The notes under the pieces were generated by a model, which was not told the DNA's origin, made no database searches, and was given only the letters and a program-made list of their open reading frames with translations. Position numbers and translations under genes: made by a program. DNA of 63,995 nucleotides from Aquabacterium sp. (lineage in GTDB: Bacteria; Pseudomonadota; Gammaproteobacteria; Burkholderiales; Burkholderiaceae_C): contig NZ_JACRAH010000057.1 in NCBI RefSeq assembly GCF_016234775.1, forward strand, positions 1 through 63,995, read 5' to 3'. Below, one piece after another: positions 29,911 to 38,472 of the stretch; the first letter of the stretch is position 1; every line of letters starts with the position of its first letter.

Positions 29911-29926
29911 TGTCACGCATCTTGCA
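29911..29926 (+). promoter_or_regulatory. Candidate sigma-54 promoter of the GST gene
   Basis: TGTCACGCATCTTGCA matches TGGCACG-N4-TTGCW at every consensus position except the second G of the -24 pair. Predicted start point is about 29937, two bases before the GST ATG, which would remove the ribosome site; this weakens the call. Confidence 0.4.
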
Positions 29927-29938
29927 AGCAGGCGAGCC

Positions 29939-30583
29939 ATGATGCTCAAGTTCTACATGACGCCGGGATCGTGTTCCACCGGCATCCACATCCTGCTGGA
30001 AGAGGTGGAGGTCCCTTTCGAGGTCACGATCCTGAATCTGCCTGCAGGCGATCATCGGCAGCCCTGCTACCTGGTCATCAACCCCAAGGGCACGATTCCG
30101 GCGCTCATGTTGACGGACGGCCATGTGCTCACGGAGTTCCAGGCCATTGCCTATTGGCTGGCGCGCACTTATCCGCGCAAGGGCTTGCTGCCTGAAGATC
30201 CCGTCAAGGCGGCCACGGCCATGGAGCTGATGGACTATGTGGTGGGCACCATCCACGGTCAGGGCTACACACGCATCTTCACCACGGACACCTATCTGCC
30301 TCCTGGCCTTGCAGAGGATGAAGCGCAGCGCTGGCGCAGCGCAATGGAGGCGCGAGGGCAGGAGATCGTCGATCAAGGCTTCAAGGTGATCGAGGCCCGC
30401 TTGTCTGACGAGGGCTATGCCGTTGGCCCCAGGCTGTCCATTGCGGACGCAGCCCTGTTCTATGTGTTCTTCTGGGCCGATCGCATCGGCCTGCCTTTGC
30501 CGGAGCGGTGCGCCGAGCTCTACCAACGTCTGCGCGCACGCCCCGTGGTGCGTCAGGTGCTGATGGAAGAAGGCTATCGCTGA
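29939..30583 (+). CDS. Glutathione S-transferase family protein
   Basis: A 214-residue cytosolic GST: N-terminal thioredoxin-like domain starting LKFYMTPGSCSTGIHILLEE, with the glutathione-site NPKGTIPALM and LTEFQAIAYWLA, then an all-helical C-terminal domain with LSIADAALFYVFFWADRIG. SCSTGIH resembles the Ser/Cys active site of beta-class bacterial GSTs. A second ATG three bases downstream is equally possible. It lies in the nif accessory block, divergent from the DUF2779 gene and convergent with the HEPN-like gene (stops adjoin). Confidence 0.85.
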   Translation: MMLKFYMTPGSCSTGIHILLEEVEVPFEVTILNLPAGDHRQPCYLVINPKGTIPALMLTDGHVLTEFQAIAYWLARTYPRKGLLPEDPVKAATAMELMDYVVGTIHGQGYTRIFTTDTYLPPGLAEDEAQRWRSAMEARGQEIVDQGFKVIEARLSDEGYAVGPRLSIADAALFYVFFWADRIGLPLPERCAELYQRLRARPVVRQVLMEEGYR

Positions 30584-30940
30584 TCAATAACCCATCTCGA
30601 ACCACACCGGGTTCTTGCGACGCAGTGCCTGCAGCAGCCCCATGGTTTGCGGCACCAGTGCGCTCACGGCGTACCAGATCTCGCTGCGGCGAGGCTGGAT
30701 GCCATGGCGCAGCTTGTCGTGCAGCACGGCCCAGCCGTTCCAGTCCACCTCCATGAGGCGCTGGTGCAAGGCCGGCGTGAAGTTGCCCATCGTGTGCGCC
30801 ATGATCAGCAACTGCGCTTCCACAGCCCGCAAGGTCAGGGTGCTGGCGAAGAGTTCATCCTCACCCTGCATCTCCTTGATCAGCTTGCCGATCGACAGGC
30901 CCGTGTCCATCACGATGTCGTAGAGCGAACGGTTGTACAT
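30584..30940 (-). CDS. HEPN/HepT-like protein with altered catalytic motif
   Basis: A 118-residue helical protein. Its pattern follows HepT (DUF86) through most of its length: LYDIV near the start, a helix pair LRAVEAQLLIMAHTMGNF, then VDWNGWAVLHDKLRHG and EIWYAVSALVPQTMGLLQAL, matching PW..I..MRN..VH.Y and .VW..V...LP of HepT. The RNase signature R-x4-H is H74-x4-H79 here, and the HepT tyrosine that is AMPylated is Ile81, so toxin activity is doubtful. It starts two bases after the AAA+ gene stop and must be co-translated with it. Family assignment is by pattern only. Confidence 0.6.
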   Translation of the reverse strand: MYNRSLYDIVMDTGLSIGKLIKEMQGEDELFASTLTLRAVEAQLLIMAHTMGNFTPALHQRLMEVDWNGWAVLHDKLRHGIQPRRSEIWYAVSALVPQTMGLLQALRRKNPVWFEMGY

Positions 30941-30942
30941 GG

Positions 30943-32658
30943 TCAGGCCTCCACCTTGTCCGTATCGAGCGCAGGGTCCAGTGCTCGGAACATGGCGCAG
31001 CGTGCGAACACGTTCAGCGTGGGCTGCAGTTGCTTGTGCTGGCAGAACTTGGCCACCAGTTTGCTCAAGCCCTTGATGTCTCGCCCGCTGGCTTGCGGGT
31101 AGATCTCGGCCAGCTGGCGCACCATCGCCGCATCGAGGTCCAGGTTGAACTGTTCGGCCATCACGCCCCAGATGCGTTCGCGTGCCGCCAGGTCGGGCGC
31201 GTGGTAGCGGATCAAGGCGATGCAGCGCGACACGATGGCCTCGTCGATGTCATCAATGCGGTTGGTGGTGAGAAAGAGCAGGCCGTCGAAATACTCCAGC
31301 ACGCGCAGGAACACCCCCACCACCGCATTGGCCGTGATGTCATCACTGCGCTTGCGGATGTAGACATCGGCCTCGTCGATCAGCATCACGGCCCCCCAAC
31401 GCTGTGCGCGGGTCAGCGCCTCTTTCAAGGCACTCTCCATCGCGCTCACACTCAAGCCCAGCTGGCCGGAGTGAACGCGGTAAAGCGGGCGCCCCGTGAC
31501 CTCGCCATACACCTCGGCCGTGAGCGTCTTGCCCACACCGGGTGGGCCGGCGCACAGTACGGTCGTGCCGCCGCTCTTGCCGGCGATCACGTCCTCCTGC
31601 AGCACATCCATCTCGGCCGTCAGGATGTCGATCAGTTCGGTCTGCTCGGAGGGCAAGACCAGCTTGTGCTTGAGCTCAGGCTGGTAGCGGTAGAGCTCGA
31701 CATCATCGGCATGCACCCACAAGTGCTGATGCAACTCCAGATGGAAGAGAAAGAGGTAGGCCTGAACGGGCAAGGCCTTGAACAGATGGGCGGGCAGGGA
31801 GGCATCCAGCGCCTTGACTTCTTCTTCGTAGTCGAAGTCGCTGCTTTTGGCAGCCCTGCGCAGGTAGGGGCCCAGGATGTCCCCAGGGGATTCCAGCCCC
31901 ACGCCGCGCGGCGGCAGGATGCCTTCGTCGTTGACCAGACGAGCTGCACCGCCGCTGGCGCTGAGCACCACCTGATCCTTGCGGCTCCAGTCCGTGTCGC
32001 GGTGTGTGGCCGTGGGATCCTCTGCGATGAAGCCCATGCCTTCGCCGGAGAACTGCGTGCCATAGCGCCCGCGCCATTCGAAGTAGCGTGCGGCAGAGGT
32101 GTCATAGGCGGCCAGCAGCGCGGGTGTTTCCTTCAGCAGGCCCTTGGCGGCGAGGATCTCGGCAATCGTGTGGCCGGGCAGATCCCCTTCGGTGATCCGC
32201 AAGGATTGCGAGATCAGATTGGCTCGCGCATGGGCCTTGAGTTCGACCATGACCTTGCCCAGCTCCTCTGACGAGCCTTGCACATAGTCGATGCGGGTCG
32301 GGACCCAGGCCAGTGGCTTGCCATCCATATTGGCCGCAAACAACCAGCCGCGCTCGGCGCCTTCAGCCAGATAGCGCACCAGTGCCGGTAGCACCGCCTC
32401 CAGCGAATCCCCTTGCTTGAAGCGTTGGGTTTCGCAACGTTGAGCGGCCACCAGGGCACGCAATTGCGCTGCGCGCCCGGCCAGCACTACACCGGCTTCT
32501 TCATACAGCCTGGCCAGGAATTCCAGTGCCTCCAGCGGCAGGCTGCGCGAGCGCAACTCGATGCGGTGGCCAAAACGCAATTGCGTCTGCAGGCCGTCCA
32601 GTTCCGGAAAGCGATCGGTGAGCGCCAGGACATCCGGGCGGTCGAGTTGCAGTTTCAT
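30943..32658 (-). CDS. AAA+ ATPase with unknown N-terminal domain, nif-type promoter
   Basis: A 571-residue protein. Residues 1 to about 335 show no domain I recognise. The C-terminal AAA module has Walker A GPPGVGKT (371-378), Walker B VMLIDEAD (424-431), sensor-1 TTN (464-466) and an arginine-finger region DEAIVSRC (about 473-480). It resembles classical AAA remodellers more than MoxR or NtrC types, and no receiver or DNA-binding domain is visible. The ATG at 32658 has GAGG six bases upstream and lies 24 bases after the predicted sigma-54 start point. The HEPN-like gene follows at two bases. A chaperone or remodelling role in nitrogenase maturation or control is an inference from the promoter. 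Confidence 0.8.
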   Translation of the reverse strand: MKLQLDRPDVLALTDRFPELDGLQTQLRFGHRIELRSRSLPLEALEFLARLYEEAGVVLAGRAAQLRALVAAQRCETQRFKQGDSLEAVLPALVRYLAEGAERGWLFAANMDGKPLAWVPTRIDYVQGSSEELGKVMVELKAHARANLISQSLRITEGDLPGHTIAEILAAKGLLKETPALLAAYDTSAARYFEWRGRYGTQFSGEGMGFIAEDPTATHRDTDWSRKDQVVLSASGGAARLVNDEGILPPRGVGLESPGDILGPYLRRAAKSSDFDYEEEVKALDASLPAHLFKALPVQAYLFLFHLELHQHLWVHADDVELYRYQPELKHKLVLPSEQTELIDILTAEMDVLQEDVIAGKSGGTTVLCAGPPGVGKTLTAEVYGEVTGRPLYRVHSGQLGLSVSAMESALKEALTRAQRWGAVMLIDEADVYIRKRSDDITANAVVGVFLRVLEYFDGLLFLTTNRIDDIDEAIVSRCIALIRYHAPDLAARERIWGVMAEQFNLDLDAAMVRQLAEIYPQASGRDIKGLSKLVAKFCQHKQLQPTLNVFARCAMFRALDPALDTDKVEA

Positions 32659-32692
32659 CGTGGGCCTCACAAGCGACGAACATCGCTTTCAT

Positions 32693-32708
32693 TGCGAGAC
32701 CTGTGCCA
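32693..32708 (-). promoter_or_regulatory. Sigma-54 promoter of the AAA+/HEPN-like operon
   Basis: On the minus strand TGGCACAGGTCTCGCA gives -24 TGGCAC and -12 TCGCA at exact spacing; the only notable deviation is C for T just before GC. Predicted start about 32682, with a 24-base leader containing the ribosome site. Confidence 0.7.
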
Positions 32709-32736
32709 GCCCTGTCAGATCGGCAGCGATGAGCCA

Positions 32737-32749
32737 AATCAATGACTTG
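32737..32749. promoter_or_regulatory. IHF site upstream of the AAA+ gene
   Basis: AATCAATGACTTG fits the IHF consensus WATCAA-N4-TTR at every position and lies between the -24 element and the NifA-like sites, as in nif promoters. It is closely similar to the nifH IHF site at 62341. Confidence 0.65.
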
Positions 32750-32785
32750 CATGCGTATTGGCATCCATGCCTGTACGTCACATGG

Positions 32786-32810
32786 CGTGTGGATCACGAC
32801 AAAACCGACA
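32786..32810 (-). promoter_or_regulatory. NifA-like sites upstream of the AAA+ gene
   Basis: On the minus strand TGTCGTGATCCACACG (32801-32786) fits TGT-N10-ACA at five of six bases. Overlapping it, TGTCGGTTTTGTCGTG (32810-32795) is almost the same as TGTCGGCTTTGTGGTG at 28168-28153. Distance to the predicted start point is about 105-120 bases. Confidence 0.5.
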
Positions 32811-32863
32811 TGTCGTCGGCGTCGCCCGAGCCGAGCTCAGGGCAACTGCGGCTCAAGTGAGAT

Positions 32864-33826
32864 TCAAGTGCGCCCTGATGCCGGCGATGCAACGCTGGAA
32901 TCATTCCTAGGCGTAGGCAAGGCTGCGCCCTGGTTGGACAGCCACGTACCCAGCAGGATCAGGCCAGTGCTGCCCACCATCATCAACGTGATGCGTTCGT
33001 CCATGAACAGCGCCCCCCAGAGCATGCCGAACACGGGAATCAGGAATGTCACGGTCAGTGCCCGGCTGGCACCAATGCGGTCGATCAGTCTGTAGAAGAT
33101 CAGATAGGCCACGCCGGTACACAACAAGGTGAGCGCCAGCAGGGCTATCCATGCCTGTGTGGACACCGCTGCCCAAGCACCCAACACCGGTGCCGCCGTT
33201 GATGTGGCGGCCTGCGCGGCAGGTGGGCCTATCCACAGCGCTGGCGCGATCAGCACGATGCTGGCCATGGTCAGCGTGCCCGCGCAGTTGGTGAGCGGGC
33301 TGAGCTCACTCAGGAAGCGCTTGTTGTAATGCACGGCAAAGGCATACATCAGGGTGGAGCCCAGCGCCAGCGCCGCGGCCCAATGTGCATCGGGTGCTGC
33401 GAACTGATGGCCGTCAGCCGCCAACAGCGCCACACCCACAAAGCCCAAGGCCAGCCCGAGCGCCCGCATGAGCGAGAGTTTCTCGCGGGCCCAGAGCCAG
33501 CCCACCAGCGCACCCCACATCGGCGTGGTGGCATTCAGGATGGACAGCAAGCCGGAAGGCAAGTGCCGTGCAGCTTGCCCCAGCCCCATGAACGGCAGAA
33601 TGCAAGACAGAAGCGCCGCGCCCAGCAGTTGGGGCGCGTGCTGCCGCAGGGCGGGCCCCTCACGGCTGAGCAGCACCAGAGGCAACAGCATCAGTGCGCC
33701 CCCGGTGACGCGGAAGGCCGCCACGGCCAGCGGCCCGACAGCTGGTGAGGCCACGCGCAGAAATAGAAATGAGCCGCCCCATATGGCGGCCAGAAACAGC
33801 AATTCGATCAGATCCCTGGGTTTCAT
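32864..33826 (-). CDS. EamA/DMT superfamily transporter
   Basis: A 320-residue inner-membrane protein with about ten hydrophobic helices in two EamA repeats (about 5-135 and 155-300), typical of drug/metabolite exporters. AAIWGGSFLFLRVA near the N-terminus is characteristic. The ATG at 33826 has AGGA eight bases upstream; a further ATG at 33835 is possible. Substrate cannot be told from sequence. Confidence 0.9.
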   Translation of the reverse strand: MKPRDLIELLFLAAIWGGSFLFLRVASPAVGPLAVAAFRVTGGALMLLPLVLLSREGPALRQHAPQLLGAALLSCILPFMGLGQAARHLPSGLLSILNATTPMWGALVGWLWAREKLSLMRALGLALGFVGVALLAADGHQFAAPDAHWAAALALGSTLMYAFAVHYNKRFLSELSPLTNCAGTLTMASIVLIAPALWIGPPAAQAATSTAAPVLGAWAAVSTQAWIALLALTLLCTGVAYLIFYRLIDRIGASRALTVTFLIPVFGMLWGALFMDERITLMMVGSTGLILLGTWLSNQGAALPTPRNDSSVASPASGRT

Positions 33827-34004
33827 GCGAGTCATCCTACCCGGATCATGCAAGCCTCGCCGGTCACCTCGATTCACGGGGGATTCGTGGCGGTTTTGGG
33901 GTTGAATGGGCGGATCTGTTGCCCGAATTCACCATCTGACATACACAGGTCCCTAAAATCGCGGTTTTCGGGTACCGCCCAACTTATTCAAGCGAAGGAT
34001 CACC

Positions 34005-35393
34005 ATGCAAGTCGCCGCATCCATCTTCAAGGCCTATGACATCCGAGGCGTCGTCGGGCAGACCTTGAACGAGGCCGTGGCCGAGCACCTGGGTCGTGCC
34101 TTTGGCACCGAGGCGCTCAAGCTGGGCGAAAAGGCCGTGGCCATTGGCCGTGACGGCCGCCTGTCTGGCCCTTCACTGAGCGGTGCGCTGATCCGCGGCC
34201 TGCGTTCCACTGGCATCAACGTGATCGATCTGGGTGCCGTGACCACCCCCATGCTGTATTACGTGGCCGCCACGCGCGCCTCCGAGGGCTGCCACAGCGG
34301 CATCCAGGTGACCGGTAGCCACAACCCCAAGGACTACAACGGCTTCAAGATGGTCCTGGCCGGCCGCGCCATCTATGGCGACGACATCCAGGGCCTGCGC
34401 CAGCGCATCGAAAAGGAAGACTACGCCACCGGCGCGGGCAGCCTGACCGAAGTGAACGTGCTGGACGAGTACACCAAGCGCATCACCGGCGACTGCAAGC
34501 TGGCTCGCCCCATGAAGATCGTGGTGGATTCGGGCAACGGCATCCCCGGCGCGTCGGCGCCTGGCATCCTGCGCGCCCTGGGCTGCGAAGTGATCGAGCT
34601 GTTCTCTGAAGTCGACGGCGACTTTCCCAACCACCACCCTGATCCTTCCAAGCCTGAGAACCTGGCTGACCTGATCAAGGCCGTCAAGGAACATGGCGCC
34701 GAACTGGGCCTGGCTTTTGACGGTGACGGCGACCGCCTGGGTGTGGTCACCAAGGATGGCAACAACATCTTCCCGGACCGCCAGATCATGCTGTTCGCCA
34801 AGGACGTGCTGTCGCGCGTGCCTGGCGCCCCCATCATTTTTGACGTCAAGTGCAGCCAGCGCCTGGCCGTCGCCATCCGCGAAGCCGGTGGTGTGCCCAC
34901 CATGTACAAGACCGGCCACAGCCTGGTCAAGGCCAAGCTCAAGGAGCTCAACTCGCCCTTCGCCGGCGAAATGAGCGGCCACATCTTCTTTGGCGAACGC
35001 TGGTATGGCTTTGATGACGCCACCTACACGGCCGGTCGTCTGCTTGAAATCCTCAGCAAGGTGGCCAACCCCAGCGCCGTGCTGGACGCGCTGCCCACCA
35101 GCTTCAGCACGCCCGAGTTGAATGTCGCCTGTGCCGAAGGCGAACACCACGCCGTGATCGAGAAGCTGCGCCAGACCGCCACTTTCGAAGGTGCCGAGCT
35201 CACCACCATCGACGGCCTGCGCGCCGACTACCCGGATGGTTTCGGCCTGGTTCGTGCTTCCAACACCACCCCTGTGCTGGTGCTGCGCTTTGAAGGCCAG
35301 ACGCCTGAAGCACTGGAGCGCATCCAGAAGCACTTCATGGCCCAGATCCTGGCCGTCAAGCCAGACGCGCATGTGGGCGCTTCGGCGCACTGA
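34005..35393 (+). CDS. algC: Phosphomannomutase/phosphoglucomutase (AlgC-like)
   Basis: A 462-residue alpha-D-phosphohexomutase interconverting 6- and 1-phosphates of mannose and glucose for LPS and exopolysaccharide precursors. The phosphoserine is in TGSHNPKDYNGFK (about residues 105-117), the metal loop is DGDGDR (about 242-247), sugar specificity loop GEMSGHIFF, and the phosphate-binding RASNTTPVL at the end. GAAGGA precedes the ATG. It lies seven bases before waaA, another envelope polysaccharide gene. Confidence 0.93.
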   Translation: MQVAASIFKAYDIRGVVGQTLNEAVAEHLGRAFGTEALKLGEKAVAIGRDGRLSGPSLSGALIRGLRSTGINVIDLGAVTTPMLYYVAATRASEGCHSGIQVTGSHNPKDYNGFKMVLAGRAIYGDDIQGLRQRIEKEDYATGAGSLTEVNVLDEYTKRITGDCKLARPMKIVVDSGNGIPGASAPGILRALGCEVIELFSEVDGDFPNHHPDPSKPENLADLIKAVKEHGAELGLAFDGDGDRLGVVTKDGNNIFPDRQIMLFAKDVLSRVPGAPIIFDVKCSQRLAVAIREAGGVPTMYKTGHSLVKAKLKELNSPFAGEMSGHIFFGERWYGFDDATYTAGRLLEILSKVANPSAVLDALPTSFSTPELNVACAEGEHHAVIEKLRQTATFEGAELTTIDGLRADYPDGFGLVRASNTTPVLVLRFEGQTPEALERIQKHFMAQILAVKPDAHVGASAH

Positions 35394-35399
35394 AGCGCC

Positions 35400-36800
35400 T
35401 TGCAGTTGTCCCCGGCATTGACCGATTCAGTGATCAAGCCCTGGCTGGCGCGCCAGGCCTACAGCCTGGTGCTGAGGCTGGCCACGCCGGCCTACCTGTG
35501 GCGGATCTGGTCGCGTGGCAAGGTTGAGCCAGGCTACCGCGTGGCCTGGCCGCAGCGACTTGGTTTCTATGGCGCCGCGTACCGGCATGCCTGGCAGGAT
35601 GGCGCCACGGCGAAGGCCTCGGGGCAGGGCGGGCGACGCCCCGTGCTCTGGCTGCATGCTGTCTCACTGGGTGAGGCGCGGGCGGCCACGCCCTTGATCC
35701 AGGCCTTGCGGCAGCAAAAGCCGACCATGCGCCTGCTACTGACACACAGCACGGCCACGGGTCGTGAAGCTGGCAAGGCCTTGCTGCAACCCGGCGACGT
35801 GCAGACCTGGTTTCCTTTCGACACCCCTGGCGCCGTCAGGCGTTTTTTGAAACAACATCAGCCGGATGTGGGCGTCCTGATGGAGACCGAAGTCTGGCCG
35901 AATGTTCAGCATGTGGCTCGGCAGTTAGGCGTGCCCATGGTGCTGGCCAATGCGCGTTTGAGTGCAAAGAGCCTGAAGCAGGGCCAACGACTGGCGGTTT
36001 TGATGCGCCCGGCTGCGCAGGCCTTGAGCGCCGTGCTGGCTCAGACGGAAGAAGACGCTCTGCGTCTGCGCCTGATGGGATCACCTCAGGTGCAGGTGAG
36101 CGGCAATGTCAAGTTCGACATGACGCCTTCTCCGCCGTTGCTGGAACAAGGTCGAGCCTGGCGTGAAGCCAGCCTGCGGCCGATTGTGTTGGCTGCCAGC
36201 ACCCGGGAAGGGGAGGAGGAGCCCCTGCTGGATGCCTGGCTGGCTTTCTATGGTGCCAGGCATGACGCCACTGGTATGTCGCTCCCTCGCCTGTGGATCG
36301 TGCCTCGGCACCCTCAGCGTTTTGACGAGGTGGCCTCGCTCATAACCCGAAAGGGTGTATCCCTTTCCAGGCGGAGTGCCTGGCCTCAAGGTCTGCCGGA
36401 TGCAGTTGCGCATCAGGCCACGGTCTGGTTGGGGGACTCGATGGGGGAAATGCCAGCCTACTTCGCAGCGGCTCGCGTGGCCCTGCTGGGGGGAAGCTTC
36501 GAGCCCTTGGGAGGGCAGAATCTGATTGAGGCTGCCGCCTGCGCTTGCCCGATCATCATGGGCCCGTCAACTTTCAATTTCGCCGATGCCGCGGCCTTGA
36601 GCGAAGCTGCTGGGGCCGCTGTTCGGGTTCAGAATGTGGCGGAGGCGGTCAAAAAAGCGGTCGAATTTTGCGATGTGGATGAGCGCACCCGCATCGTGGA
36701 AGCTTGCCTCGCTTTTGCGCAGGCGCACCGTGGGGCAGCGGCGCGCATGGCCTGTGAAATATGGGGGTTCACCTCCCCCCACTCTAGGGATAACGTTTAG
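35400..36800 (+). CDS. waaA: 3-deoxy-D-manno-octulosonic acid (Kdo) transferase
   Basis: GT-B glycosyltransferase adding Kdo to lipid A precursor at the inner membrane. Family motifs: WLHAVSLGEARAATPLIQAL, LLTHSTATGREAG, ETEVWPN, and the C-terminal LGGSFEPLGGQNLIEAA. Up to 466 residues from a TTG at 35400; other in-frame starts are TTG 35418 and GTG 35430. None has a clear ribosome site, so the exact N-terminus is open. Confidence 0.93.
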   Translation: MQLSPALTDSVIKPWLARQAYSLVLRLATPAYLWRIWSRGKVEPGYRVAWPQRLGFYGAAYRHAWQDGATAKASGQGGRRPVLWLHAVSLGEARAATPLIQALRQQKPTMRLLLTHSTATGREAGKALLQPGDVQTWFPFDTPGAVRRFLKQHQPDVGVLMETEVWPNVQHVARQLGVPMVLANARLSAKSLKQGQRLAVLMRPAAQALSAVLAQTEEDALRLRLMGSPQVQVSGNVKFDMTPSPPLLEQGRAWREASLRPIVLAASTREGEEEPLLDAWLAFYGARHDATGMSLPRLWIVPRHPQRFDEVASLITRKGVSLSRRSAWPQGLPDAVAHQATVWLGDSMGEMPAYFAAARVALLGGSFEPLGGQNLIEAAACACPIIMGPSTFNFADAAALSEAAGAAVRVQNVAEAVKKAVEFCDVDERTRIVEACLAFAQAHRGAAARMACEIWGFTSPHSRDNV

Positions 36801-36849
36801 AAACAACTGCGTGCACAATTCACTCATCCGTTAATGAAGTGAGCCAAAC

Positions 36850-37377
36850 ATGTCGTTCTCAACCCGTATTGCTCCTGTGGCCATTGCCCTCGCCGCGCTG
36901 GTGTCTCAGGCATATGCCAAGACTCAGGATCTGGGTTTGCTGACCAGTACAGGTACCACGTTTGGTAACTCGTTCACCAGCAATGGCAATTTCACCGATT
37001 ACTACACCTTCTCGATCGGTAACCCCGGTTCGGTGACGGGTACGACGGCTGATACCTCTTACGTGTTGTTCTTCGCCAAGGACGTGACGCTGAGCTCGCT
37101 GGTGCTGACAACCGGCTCTACCTCGACCTTCATCGGTCAGGACACCACGGCCAACTCCTTCACTTTCTCCGGCCTGACCGCTGGTAACTACACACTGGCC
37201 GTGAACGGCAAGGTGAGCGGCGATATCCTGTTGCCAACGGTCGGCAGCTACAGCGGCACCATCAAGGCTGTGTCCTCTTCGGTCGCCTCGGCTGCACCTG
37301 AACCCGCTGACCTGGCTCTGACCCTGGTTGGTCTGGCTGGTGTGGGCATGCTGGTTCGCCGTCGCGCTGCACGCTGA
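36850..37377 (+). CDS. FxDxF-type PEP-CTERM exported protein
   Basis: A 175-residue secreted protein: signal peptide ending SQAYA, a Ser/Thr/Gly-rich beta body containing NFTDYYTF (the FxDxF motif), and a C-terminal sorting signal PEPADLALTLVGLAGVGMLVRRRAAR, that is PEP, a membrane helix and an Arg-rich end. Such proteins are sorted by an exosortase; the exosortase B locus is 1.1 kb downstream. Function of the body is unknown. A perfect terminator follows. Confidence 0.9.
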   Translation: MSFSTRIAPVAIALAALVSQAYAKTQDLGLLTSTGTTFGNSFTSNGNFTDYYTFSIGNPGSVTGTTADTSYVLFFAKDVTLSSLVLTTGSTSTFIGQDTTANSFTFSGLTAGNYTLAVNGKVSGDILLPTVGSYSGTIKAVSSSVASAAPEPADLALTLVGLAGVGMLVRRRAAR

Positions 37378-37430
37378 TTCAGCCCTTTGTTGCAGTGGCT
37401 TGTGCGGCCACTGGCAGGGATGATCCAAAG

Positions 37431-37459
37431 AAACGGACCTTCGGGTCCGTTTGTTTTTT
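37431..37459 (+). terminator. Intrinsic terminator after the PEP-CTERM gene
   Basis: AAACGGACC (37431-37439) and GGTCCGTTT (37444-37452) form a perfect 9-bp stem with a TTCG tetraloop, followed by GTTTTTT. Confidence 0.93.
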
Positions 37460-37551
37460 CGGATCATGAATAGCCTGTGTGTATGAAGATAATCGGTGCA
37501 GACCGGTACATCCTGTATCGTCTCCACACCGTTCTTCGGAGAGTTGTTGAC

Positions 37552-38472
37552 ATGCCTTGGTTCAATCGCAAGTCGGTGCGCCGCACCGCAGGTCTGTTCA
37601 CCCGCATGGCCGCGCTTGCCATGCTGACGACGCTGGCGGCGTGTCCTTCGAAGGACAAGCCTGCAGCATCGAAAGAAGCCTCCCAGATCGTGGCGAAGGT
37701 CAATGGCAGCGAAATCTCCATTCACCAGGTTCAGTCTGTGCTGCAGTCCCAGCCAGCGTTGACTGAACAATTGGGAGAGGGCGCTCCTGCCAAGGTACTG
37801 GACAGCCTGATCGAGCAGGAGTTGGCCGCTCAGGCTGCCCGGGAGTCCAGTCTGGACAGCAGTCCCCGCGTGTTGCAGGCCATGGAGTTGGCCAAGCGTG
37901 AAGTGTTGGCCCGCGCCTATCAAGACCAGCTCGCGGACAAGATCGTGACGCCGGACACCGAGGCGGTCAACCAATACTACGAGGCACACCCCGAGCTGTT
38001 TGCCCAGCGCCGACGCTACACCCTGCAGGAGATCATCGTCAAGGGGACGGCAGATCAGTCCAAAGAGCTCAAAGCCAAGGTCGAACAACTGGCCAGTTCA
38101 GAGGCCGTCAACAGCCTGGTCGTATCGACGGGTTTGCCCCATTCGAACCGCAACAGCATCCAGTGGGCCGAGTCTCTGCCCATGGAGTTGCTGCCTAATC
38201 TGGCTTACCTCAAGGTCGGGCAGTCCCTTGGGGTGTTGCGCCCAGATGGGATCGTGATCTTGACCGTGCTGGCCGCTGAAGATGCGCCCATGACGCGTGG
38301 TCAGGCCGCCCGCGCCATCCAGGCGGCCTTGATGGCCAACAGCCGTCGCGAGGTCGTCAAGAAAGGCATGGATAACTTGCGGAAAAAGGCCCGGATTGAG
38401 CGCATGGGCCCCATGGCTGAGCGCGCTGAGGCATCCACTGCCGTGGCGGCTTCTGCTGCGTCCGCACCATGA
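37552..38472 (+). CDS. epsD: EpsD family peptidyl-prolyl isomerase lipoprotein
   Basis: A 306-residue lipoprotein with a lipobox LAAC near residue 30 and a SurA/PpiC-like chaperone body (AKVNGSEISIHQVQSVL and VNQYYEAHPELF are typical of the family). EpsD-type isomerases accompany exosortase B systems. The ATG at 37552 follows CGGAGAG; the longer frame from 37477 is poorly supported. Its stop overlaps the xrtB ATG by four bases. Confidence 0.85.
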   Translation: MPWFNRKSVRRTAGLFTRMAALAMLTTLAACPSKDKPAASKEASQIVAKVNGSEISIHQVQSVLQSQPALTEQLGEGAPAKVLDSLIEQELAAQAARESSLDSSPRVLQAMELAKREVLARAYQDQLADKIVTPDTEAVNQYYEAHPELFAQRRRYTLQEIIVKGTADQSKELKAKVEQLASSEAVNSLVVSTGLPHSNRNSIQWAESLPMELLPNLAYLKVGQSLGVLRPDGIVILTVLAAEDAPMTRGQAARAIQAALMANSRREVVKKGMDNLRKKARIERMGPMAERAEASTAVAASAASAP

